The notes beneath the pieces were generated by a model. It was given only the letters and a program-made list of their open reading frames with translations. It made no database searches and was not told the DNA's origin. Positions 57,894 through 64,000 of a stretch of 64,000 nucleotides of DNA are shown piece by piece. A program made the translations under genes and the position numbers. How positions within the stretch are numbered: the stretch's first letter is position 1; each line of letters opens with the position of its first letter. The DNA is from Phycisphaerales bacterium. Lineage in GTDB: Bacteria > Planctomycetota > Phycisphaerae > Phycisphaerales > UBA1924. The stretch is from assembly GCA_007693785.1 (NCBI GenBank), contig RECY01000026.1:248001-312000 (forward strand). The letters run 5' to 3'.

Positions 57894-59048
57894 ATGGAGT
57901 GCCGCATGATGTTGCGAGGGATGCGCGGGGCGGTCGGGGACGATTCGTGGGCGCGCCGCGGGGGCGCGGTGCGCGGGTTCTCGCTGGTCGAGCTGCTGGT
58001 GGTGGTTTCGATCGTGGTCTTGGTGATCGCGATCGTGCTCCCGGCGCTGGGGAACGCGCGACAGGCGGCGCGGATGGCCGAGACGCAGACGCTGCTGACG
58101 GACCTCTCCAACGCGTTCAGCCAGTTCTCGATCGACAACCGCCGGAACCCGGGCGTGTTCAGCGAGCGTCTGATGGGCTCGGACGACAACGCCGATCCGA
58201 ACGGCGGGCTGACCGCGTTGCAGAACGCGATGCTCGAGTTGGCCGGCGGGATCGTGGATCAGAGCGACGCGAACACGATCGAGGTCTATCCCGGCGCTGG
58301 TGGCGGGAACGCGGTGGTGATCGTGAACCCGGACCTGATCGGCGCGCGGGCGAGCGGGAGCGGGGCGAGCAGCTACTTCGCGCCCCGCGAGCGGTACTAC
58401 AACACCGGCGACGCGGGGCATCACCACGGGCTGCAGGGCAACGCCGTTTACCGCGAGCGCCTGCCGACGGTGGTCGACGCGTGGGGGAACCCGGTGCTGC
58501 TGTGGAGCCGCGACCCGTCGGCGACGGGTCGGATCGTGCTCCCGGGGAGCGGGAGCCCGGGCTCGGGCGAGGTGGCGTTCGCGCGGGAGAACAGCGACGA
58601 GCGGGCGCTGTTTTACCTTAACAGCAATTGGGGTGTGCTGAGTAGCGAGAGTTTCGGCTCCGAAAGAGCTTCACTGCGCACCAATCCGCCGGTAAGTGCG
58701 AACGCTTCGCCGACGGGTAGCATGATCGGTACAGGACCTGTTTACTCTCCCGTGCAACGAGCGACGGTGTTGACTGCGTTGCTCGGGTCACCGACCTTCC
58801 CCGGCAATCTTTCGAGCGAGAATCCCAGCGAAATCTTCCCGACCGCAGCAAGGGGAGACTATGTGCTTATGAGTGCTGGTCGAGACGGTGTTTTCTTGAA
58901 TTTCCAAGATCGTCGAGGTCGCGGGTTTGGCGGCGGTCCCAACGGCCTGCCGCGTTACGGCGACATGTTCGCGGGCGTGGAGAGCGGCGGCGACACGAAC
59001 GACATCGCCAGCGCGTTCGACGACATGGTCGTCTCGGGCGGGAACTGA
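57894..59048 (+). CDS. Type II secretion-like pseudopilin
   Basis: A 384-residue protein. A prepilin peptidase site is followed by the hydrophobic helix: Gly then FSLVELLVVVSIVVLVIAIVLPAL (about residues 29-52), with the +5 Glu. The helix is followed by GNARQAARMAETQTLL and a large C-terminal domain that ends with DGVFLNFQDRRGRGFGG-like sequence, as in many planctomycete H-X9-DG-type or general pseudopilins. ATG 57894 has GAGGA about 8 bases upstream. Between about 58610 and 58925 codon use shifts to many A/T-ending codons, unlike the rest of the gene. Its partners (GspD/E/F) are not in the window. Confidence 0.85.
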   Translation: MECRMMLRGMRGAVGDDSWARRGGAVRGFSLVELLVVVSIVVLVIAIVLPALGNARQAARMAETQTLLTDLSNAFSQFSIDNRRNPGVFSERLMGSDDNADPNGGLTALQNAMLELAGGIVDQSDANTIEVYPGAGGGNAVVIVNPDLIGARASGSGASSYFAPRERYYNTGDAGHHHGLQGNAVYRERLPTVVDAWGNPVLLWSRDPSATGRIVLPGSGSPGSGEVAFARENSDERALFYLNSNWGVLSSESFGSERASLRTNPPVSANASPTGSMIGTGPVYSPVQRATVLTALLGSPTFPGNLSSENPSEIFPTAARGDYVLMSAGRDGVFLNFQDRRGRGFGGGPNGLPRYGDMFAGVESGGDTNDIASAFDDMVVSGGN

Positions 59049-59138
59049 GCCGAGCGAAAAGGCTGACGTGAAAGCACAAAGTGCGACCGGCGCGGCCTCG
59101 TGCCTGCGGTCGACCCTCGTGCCCAACGCCTCATCCAC

Positions 59139-59423
59139 TCAGTCTTCGTCGAAGCCGGAGTCGATGAGCTGTTTGAGGGCCTTGGCGGCGGCTTCGGCGT
59201 CGGCGCCTTCGCAGATGATTTCGAGCTCGGTGCCCTGCGTGGCGGCGAGCATCATGACCTGCATGATGCTCTTGCCGTCCACCTCGTGGACGCCCTTGCG
59301 GATGGTGACGTTGGAGGCGTACGCGCCGGCGAGATCGACGAGCGACATCGCCGGCCGGGCGTGGAGCCCGAGCCGGTTCCCGACTTTCGCGGTGAGCACG
59401 CAGCGTTCCGGCACGGTCTTCAT
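59139..59423 (-). CDS. HPr-family phosphocarrier protein
   Basis: A 94-residue HPr-like protein. The phospho-acceptor histidine is in NRLGLHARPAMSL (near residue 20), and GKSIMQVMMLAATQGTELEI (about 50-69) holds the position of the regulatory serine known from HPr of Gram-positive bacteria. A GTG at 59459 with GGGAG upstream could extend it by 12 residues. No full sugar-transport PTS is nearby; it lies after ptsN on the same strand, which suggests a regulatory PTS. Confidence 0.9.
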   Translation of the reverse strand: MKTVPERCVLTAKVGNRLGLHARPAMSLVDLAGAYASNVTIRKGVHEVDGKSIMQVMMLAATQGTELEIICEGADAEAAAKALKQLIDSGFDED

Positions 59424-59495
59424 GCCCCCTGGCACCTCGGCGCCCTCCGACGTTTCCACACCGATCTCCCGAATCCCTATTGCGGGTTCGCCCGG

Positions 59496-59972
59496 TCAGC
59501 CGCTGAGGCGTTGGGTGTCCGCTTCTTCGAGGAGGGTGACGACGTCTTCCGCGGTTTCGCCCTGTCGGAGGAATCGGCGGAAGGTGTCCTTGCTGAGGTT
59601 GCTGAAGATGACTTCCATCGCTTCGAGGTGGTGCTCGGGCTGGTCCTCGGGGCTGAGCAGGAGGAAGACGGAGTAGACGGGCTGCTTGTCGAGGGCGTTG
59701 AAATCGACGCCCTGGGGGCTGAGCCCGATGGCGGCGGCCATGCGGGTGAGGTTCTTGTGCTTGACGTGGGGCACGGCGACGCCGCGTCCGAACCCTGTGG
59801 AGCCCTTTTTCTCGCGTTCGAGGACCTGCTCGATGAGGGTGTCGCGCAGGTCGGGCTCGGCCGCCCCGGCGGCGACGAGCGCATCGACCAACTCCGCAAC
59901 GACTTCGTCGCGGTCGGCCGAGGCGAGTTTGGGCACGATCGCGCCCGGGACCACGATGTCCATCAGCTTCAT
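59496..59972 (-). CDS. PTS IIA-type protein, PtsN-like
   Basis: A 158-residue EIIA of the fructose/nitrogen class. The active histidine is in GFGRGVAVPHVKHKNL (near residue 69). The order LMDIVVPGAIVPKL, LIEQVLEREKKGSTG, then VFLLLSPEDQPEHHLEAMEVI is typical. PtsN usually regulates nitrogen or potassium balance and stress rather than transport. ATG 59972 follows GGGAGGCGG. It lies between hpf and the HPr gene in the same direction, an order similar to the hpf-ptsN-HPr group after rpoN in proteobacteria. Confidence 0.9.
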   Translation of the reverse strand: MKLMDIVVPGAIVPKLASADRDEVVAELVDALVAAGAAEPDLRDTLIEQVLEREKKGSTGFGRGVAVPHVKHKNLTRMAAAIGLSPQGVDFNALDKQPVYSVFLLLSPEDQPEHHLEAMEVIFSNLSKDTFRRFLRQGETAEDVVTLLEEADTQRLSG

Positions 59973-60065
59973 CCGATTCCGCCTCCCGCTCGGCGTGGTG
60001 TCGGTGGGCCCGCACGTATGGGCCGCGCGACCCCGGTCGCCGGTGTGCTCGCTGGTCCAGCCGCG

Positions 60066-60374
60066 TCAGCGGTTCTGGAGCTTGAGCTTTTCTTTGAAGT
60101 CCGTGAGTTGGCGCGTGCCCTTGTGGACGCAGTCGTCGATCGCCGCGTAGAGGTCATCGTGCTTGGCGTGGCAGACGAAGGCGTCGTGCTTTTCCACGTC
60201 GGTGACCAGTTCCGCGTCGAAGTGGGTCCCGGATTTCTCGTCGTGACGCTGCAGGGTGAAGGTCACCTGCTGGACGCCGTCGTAGAAGCGGGTCAGCTTG
60301 TTGCCTTTTTGCTCCGCGTAGGCGCGGATCGCGTCGGTCACTTCCAGGTTTCGGCCCACGACATCGATCCGCAT
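60066..60374 (-). CDS. hpf: Ribosome hibernation-promoting factor, HPF/RaiA family
   Basis: A 102-residue short-type HPF. It begins MRIDVVGRNLEVTDAIRAYAEQKGNKLTRFYDGV and continues with EKHDAFVCHAKHDDLYAAIDDCVHKGTRQLTDFKEKL, the beta-alpha fold that binds the decoding region of idle ribosomes. GGAAGGAG lies 5 bases before ATG 60374, so a longer upstream reading is rejected. On the minus strand TACGAT near 60446 may be its -10. It is followed by ptsN and the HPr gene. Confidence 0.92.
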   Translation of the reverse strand: MRIDVVGRNLEVTDAIRAYAEQKGNKLTRFYDGVQQVTFTLQRHDEKSGTHFDAELVTDVEKHDAFVCHAKHDDLYAAIDDCVHKGTRQLTDFKEKLKLQNR

Positions 60375-60504
60375 CCCGGCTCCTTCCCCGCTGTGGGGCG
60401 GGGGTGCTGGATCGCACGCCGCCCCGATGCTGTCTGTCCCACCATCGTACTGTCGCCGGGCCCCCCGGAACACCCCCGGCGGGTTGGCCGCGGATCGGGC
60501 GTGT

Positions 60505-61464
60505 TCAGGCGCGGGGGCGTGGGCCTTCGGGGCGGTCTTGGCCCGGGTCGTGGTCGTCGGGGGAGGTTTCGCCCGCGGGGATGCCCGGCGGGGGCTGGAG
60601 CGGCTGGGGGGCGTTCTCGCCTGAGGTGTCCCAGACTTCTTTGTCGGGCACGAGCACGCCGCCGGTGATGAAGAAGCGGATCGCCTCTTCGACCTTGATC
60701 GGCAGGTCTACGACCTCGGACTTGGGGACGGTGATGGTGAAGCCGGTGAAGGGCGTGGGCGTGGAAGGGACAAAGATGCTGACGACGTCGTCGCCGGCGT
60801 GGTTGCGGATGGACAGCATGGAACTGCCGGTGACGAGCCCGACGGTGTAGAGGCCTTTGCGCGGGTATTCGACGAGGACAACGCGGTTGAAGGCGATGGG
60901 CCGTTCGCCGAGGACCATTTCGGTGACCTGCTTGACGTGGGGGTAGACCTGTTTGAAGCCCGGGACGCGCGCGAAGAGGCGTTCGACGCGTGTGTAGAGG
61001 CGTCGCCCGATGAGGCCCCCGAGGAGGAGGCCGCAGAAGTAGATGAGGATGATCGCGACCAGGAGGCCGGTCATCTCGAGGTACCAGTGCCCGTCCCAGA
61101 ATTCTCGGAGTTTTTCGCTTCGGACGTATCGTCGGACGCGGTCGTCGGAGGCCCGGGCGGTGGACCGGAACTCGGGTCGCTCGCGCGCGGTCTCGATCTC
61201 GGATCGGGAGACTCGGAACCAGGCGGGGAGGCGTTCGTCGCTGACGACGCGCGGGGTGACCTCGATGATGACGAGTCGGACGGTGCGGTTGATGGGCTCG
61301 CCGACGTTGGAATAGACGAACAGCGCGAGCTGCCAGAGGATCCAGAGGGTCAGGACCGAGGGGAGCAGGATCGCCAGGCCGCGACCGAAGAACTGTTTGA
61401 AGTCCTGCCCGAAGGTTCGCTTGGTGCCGTCGGGGTTGGTCCGCATCCTTTGCACGCTCCACAT
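60505..61464 (-). CDS. DUF502 membrane protein
   Basis: A 319-residue protein of the DUF502 family. Two transmembrane segments (FFGRGLAILLPSVLTLWILW, about 25-45, and TGLLVAIILIYFCGLLLGGLIG, about 131-152) flank an extracytoplasmic region, and the cytoplasmic C-terminal part has the family sequence VPGFKQVYPHVKQVTEMV, FNRVVLVEYPRKGLYTVGLVTG, SIFVPSTPTPFTGFTITVPKSEV and ALRFF-like (EEAIRFFITGGV). Function is unknown; plant homologues are the LIKE-COV proteins. ATG 61464 is used; ATG 61446 is nearly as good. The 60-residue Pro/Asp-rich tail is longer than usual. It is downstream of tRNA-Ile on the same strand. Confidence 0.9.
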   Translation of the reverse strand: MWSVQRMRTNPDGTKRTFGQDFKQFFGRGLAILLPSVLTLWILWQLALFVYSNVGEPINRTVRLVIIEVTPRVVSDERLPAWFRVSRSEIETARERPEFRSTARASDDRVRRYVRSEKLREFWDGHWYLEMTGLLVAIILIYFCGLLLGGLIGRRLYTRVERLFARVPGFKQVYPHVKQVTEMVLGERPIAFNRVVLVEYPRKGLYTVGLVTGSSMLSIRNHAGDDVVSIFVPSTPTPFTGFTITVPKSEVVDLPIKVEEAIRFFITGGVLVPDKEVWDTSGENAPQPLQPPPGIPAGETSPDDHDPGQDRPEGPRPRA

Positions 61465-61533
61465 CCTGCTCGGCGGCGTTCGTTTGCCCTGACGCGGGGC
61501 GAGAGGATTCTACAGAGAACGGATGTACGACAA

Positions 61534-61560
61534 ACGGCCACCCCCGTTCGGGATGGCCGT
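61534..61560 (-). terminator. Terminator after tRNA-Ile
   Basis: On the minus strand ACGGCCA pairs with TGGCCGT across a 13-base loop and is followed by TTTGT. It lies 25 bases beyond the tRNA 3' end. Confidence 0.6.
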
Positions 61561-61584
61561 CGGCGTTGGATCACGCGTCCGCAA

Positions 61585-61658
<74 letters not shown>

Positions 61659-61716
61659 GCCCATCGCGTCACGGACCATCGGCCCGAAACGGCTGCAAGT
61701 CTACCGCCCTTGTGGA

Positions 61717-63783
61717 TCACCTTCCACCGCCCGCGCGTCGAGTCGGGACGACCAGCTCGAACCAGGCCCCGGGCTCGCCCGCGGGGGTCGCGGTGAGGCG
61801 GAGGCGGGCTCCGTGTCGGCGGGCCAGCTCGCGGGCGAGGGCGAGCCCGAGCCCGACGCCGAGCCCGCGTCCGGCGTTCGCGTCGGGCCCCGGCCCGCGC
61901 CCTTGTTCGAAAGGGGCGAAGATGCGTCGCCGGTCGCGTGGGGGGACGCCGGGCCCGCGATCGCGGACGCCGAAGGCGACCGCACGCCCGTGGTCGAGGG
62001 CCCGGAGGGTGAGGGTGGCGGGGGCGGGCTGGTCCTCGTCGAGGCCCGGGGGTCGGGCGTAGCGCCCGGCGTTCTCGATCAGGTTGGTCAGGATCCGTTC
62101 CAGGGCGTCGGGATCGAGGCGGACGCGGGGGGCGTCGGCGGGCTCGGGTGGGGCGAAGGTGTTTTCGAGGGTGAGGGCGACCCCTGCGGTTTCGGCGGCG
62201 GCGCGGAGGGCGGGCAGGGCGCGGTCGAGCAGAACGCGGGGTTCGCGGGCGTCGGGCGGGGTGCTGGAGGCGTCTTCGGGGCGTGGGGCGCTGGCCCGGG
62301 CGTAGGCGAGGACGGAGGCGACGATGCGCTCGAGGCGGGCGGTTTGGGTGCGGGTGCGTTCGGCGAGCTCGGCGACGCGGGCGGTGTCGCCGCGGGCGGC
62401 GGCGGTCGCCGCGAGGTCGCTGCTCAGGCGGAGGGCGGTCAGGGGCGTGCGGAGCTCGTGGGTGACCGCGGTGACGAACCGGGCGCGCCGGTCCGCGTTG
62501 ACCAGAGCCGCCCGGAGCACGAGCCCGATCGCGAGGATCGCCCCCGCGACGGCGAGCCCGGCGATCGAGAAGGTCCAGAGGGCGGCCCGCCCGGCGGCGG
62601 ACCCGGCGGGGAGGCTGCGCCCGGGCTCGAGCGCGACCGGGAGGGTCGCGAGGGGGTAGGCGAGGTCCCCGGGCTTGAGCGGGCGGAGGCGGGCGCCGGG
62701 GAGCAGGTCGAGCACGGAGCCGGTGAGGCGGGCGGCGAGCGCCTCCCAATCCACCACGGCGAGCTGGGTCACGCGGCGGTCCTCGTCGGGCTCGACGCCC
62801 GGACGCGTCGCGCGACGGATCAGCACGAGCGACGCCTCACCCTCAATCGGGACCCAGGCCGCGACGAAGGGGCCCACCTCGCCAGCGGCGATCACGCGGG
62901 CCGGCCCGTCGGGCCACACCGGCAAGCGCGACGCGTCGTCGCTCAGCCCGGCGAGCGTCTCGGCGAGCGTGGCGGCAACGGCGGCCCGCCCGCCCTCGAA
63001 CGCCTCGCCCACCCGCGAGGGCTCGGGCTCGGACGCCGGGGCGGGGTGGTCGGGGAGCGGCGCGCGATCCGCTTCGGCCTCGGGCGGAGGCTCCAAACGG
63101 GGCTCCAAACGGGGCTCCGAACTGGGCTGAGAACGGGGCTCAGACGCGGGCTCGGACGCCGGCTCAGAAAAGGGCTCGGCACGGCGCGGCGGGGCGAGGG
63201 CTTGTCGCTGCAGGGTGAGCGCATCGGCGATCGGTTCGGGGGTGAGGGGGTCGGCCTGGGCGGCCCGTGGGCGGCGCGAGCGGCTGGGGGCGATCTCGTC
63301 GGCGGCGGCTCGGAGGGTCGGCTGCCACCGCTCCAGGCGATCCTCGGTCAGGAGCCACTCGGCGATCGGAGCGGCGGCGCCGAGCTCGGCGATCGCGCGT
63401 TCGCGGTCCTGGCCCGCGGGAGCGGTGGGAGAGCGGACCTGCCCGTCGGGCTCGACGACCGCGTGGAGGCGGATCATCGCGCCGGGGGCGGTGACGAGCG
63501 GGGATCGCACGGCACCGACGGGCTCGGGGCGCTCGGGGGCGGCGCGTCCGACGACGCCCCCGGGGCTGTACGCCTCGTAGTGCCACGCCGGGCGGCGCGA
63601 CTCCCGCGCCAGCAGCTCCACCGCGACCGACTCCATCCGCCACAGCGCCAGGCGGGCGGCCTGCTCGATCGCGGCCTCGCGCTCGGCCCGCCACGCACGC
63701 CACCCCGCCCACGCGAGCGCTTCGACCACCAGCAGCGCGCTGACGGCGTACACCACCCAGGCCCAGACGCGACGCCCTTTCAC
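61717..63783 (-). CDS. Sensor histidine kinase
   Basis: A 688-residue membrane kinase. A transmembrane segment at the N-terminus (VWAWVVYAVSALLVVEALAWAGW) and another near residue 400 (ALWTFSIAGLAVAGAILAIGLVLRAALV) bound a 370-residue extracytoplasmic sensor with a repetitive Pro/Glu/Ser linker (about 205-240: EPASEPASEPRSQPSSEP). HisKA contains THELRTPLTALRL (about residue 440); the ATPase has ILTNLIENAGRYA, RDRGPGVPP and GLGVGLGLALARELA. GTG 63783 overlaps the response-regulator stop as GTGA, so the two are a coupled pair. The signal is unknown. Confidence 0.9.
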   Translation of the reverse strand: MKGRRVWAWVVYAVSALLVVEALAWAGWRAWRAEREAAIEQAARLALWRMESVAVELLARESRRPAWHYEAYSPGGVVGRAAPERPEPVGAVRSPLVTAPGAMIRLHAVVEPDGQVRSPTAPAGQDRERAIAELGAAAPIAEWLLTEDRLERWQPTLRAAADEIAPSRSRRPRAAQADPLTPEPIADALTLQRQALAPPRRAEPFSEPASEPASEPRSQPSSEPRLEPRLEPPPEAEADRAPLPDHPAPASEPEPSRVGEAFEGGRAAVAATLAETLAGLSDDASRLPVWPDGPARVIAAGEVGPFVAAWVPIEGEASLVLIRRATRPGVEPDEDRRVTQLAVVDWEALAARLTGSVLDLLPGARLRPLKPGDLAYPLATLPVALEPGRSLPAGSAAGRAALWTFSIAGLAVAGAILAIGLVLRAALVNADRRARFVTAVTHELRTPLTALRLSSDLAATAAARGDTARVAELAERTRTQTARLERIVASVLAYARASAPRPEDASSTPPDAREPRVLLDRALPALRAAAETAGVALTLENTFAPPEPADAPRVRLDPDALERILTNLIENAGRYARPPGLDEDQPAPATLTLRALDHGRAVAFGVRDRGPGVPPRDRRRIFAPFEQGRGPGPDANAGRGLGVGLGLALARELARRHGARLRLTATPAGEPGAWFELVVPTRRAGGGR

Positions 63784-64000
63784 GAGTCGGCGTCCGTGGT
63801 GGGGTCGCCGAAGACGTAGCCCGCGCCGCGGACGGTGCGGACGACGCGTTCGGCGTCGACGCCGACGCCTCGGAGGGCCTCGCGGACGCGGAGGACGGCC
63901 ATATCGACGGTGCGCGTGCGCACGCCGCGAGGGTCCAGCCGCCAGACCGAGCGGAGCAGCTCCTCGCGTGTCACCGCCCGGTCGGCGTGGGCGATGAGAT
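63780..64000 (-). CDS. OmpR/PhoB-type response regulator (5' part outside window)
   Basis: The C-terminal 73 residues of a response regulator are visible, running off the window edge. Sequence LIAHADRAVTREELLRSVW, RTRTVDMAVLRVREAL and VVRTVRGAGYVF is the winged-helix DNA-binding domain of the OmpR/PhoB family. The receiver domain is beyond position 64000. It precedes and overlaps its cognate histidine kinase. Confidence 0.9.
   Translation of the reverse strand, partial: LIAHADRAVTREELLRSVWRLDPRGVRTRTVDMAVLRVREALRGVGVDAERVVRTVRGAGYVFGDPTTDADS

Overview
The window is very GC-rich (third codon positions are mostly G or C) and reads as a chromosomal segment of a planctomycete, most likely class Phycisphaerae. 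Pointers are a pseudopilin with the planctomycete-style leader (GFSLVELLVVVS), membrane proteins carrying paired CxxC ribbons of the 'CGYDC...CPECG' kind, many 4-base GTGA/ATGA gene overlaps, a full meso-diaminopimelate-type peptidoglycan gene set, motility genes, and intergenic hairpins whose chance translations ('HGRDARA', 'TDLSEEV') are familiar from planctomycete genomes. This placement is inference; no 16S rRNA gene is present.

Layout. 0-5.5 kb: ricT-like gene, glycosyltransferase 9, trpE, MBL-fold hydrolase. 5.7-13.1 kb: a four-gene run encoding a 1292-residue coiled-coil membrane protein, a Pro-rich exported protein, an alpha/alpha-toroid (prenyltransferase-like) protein and an exported protein. 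13-21.3 kb (minus strand): mraY, murF, murE, queA and a SpoIID-domain lipoprotein, separated by blocks of modular hairpin repeats. 21.9-25 kb: dprA, an unexplained 1.1-kb gap, lexA. 25-32.5 kb: zinc-ribbon membrane proteins, flgM-like, a SPOR-like lipoprotein, a NeuC-like epimerase and small planctomycete proteins. 32.6-37.8 kb: an unusual cassette, a phage-type terminase large subunit without other phage genes, co-directional and overlapping with a small ORF, a GNAT acyltransferase, an ABC ATPase and a two-HTH protein, divergent from an S24-type repressor whose catalytic residues are replaced. 37.9-43.3 kb: cheV, ROK kinase, ispE, a probable small structured RNA, an HDOD protein and a membrane protein. 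43.6-49.1 kb: flagellin-glycosylation genes (a 1243-residue Maf fusion, neuA-like, neuB-like). 49.2-52.7 kb: ECF sigma factor, its likely anti-sigma factor and a lipoprotein. 53-64 kb: mutS, rpiB, a YrdC-like/LMW-phosphatase fusion, a pseudopilin, HPr, PtsN, HPF, DUF502 protein, tRNA-Ile and a two-component system cut by the window edge.

How the genes work together. The mur/mra genes, glycosyltransferase 9 and SpoIID protein concern the envelope. FlgM-like, CheV, HDOD and the Maf/NeuA/NeuB/NeuC-like set imply a motile cell with nonulosonic-acid-decorated flagellin. HPr, PtsN and HPF form a regulatory PTS/ribosome-hibernation group. Several isolated genes have a TANNNT element ending 6-12 bases before the start codon (exactly 6 in four cases), implying leaderless or near-leaderless mRNAs.

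The best candidates for undescribed biology are the terminase/GNAT/ABC cassette with its divergent operators, the modular hairpin family with constant flanks and exchangeable stems, the Maf fusion with a degenerate radical-SAM-like domain, and the structured RNA at about 41.3-41.5 kb.
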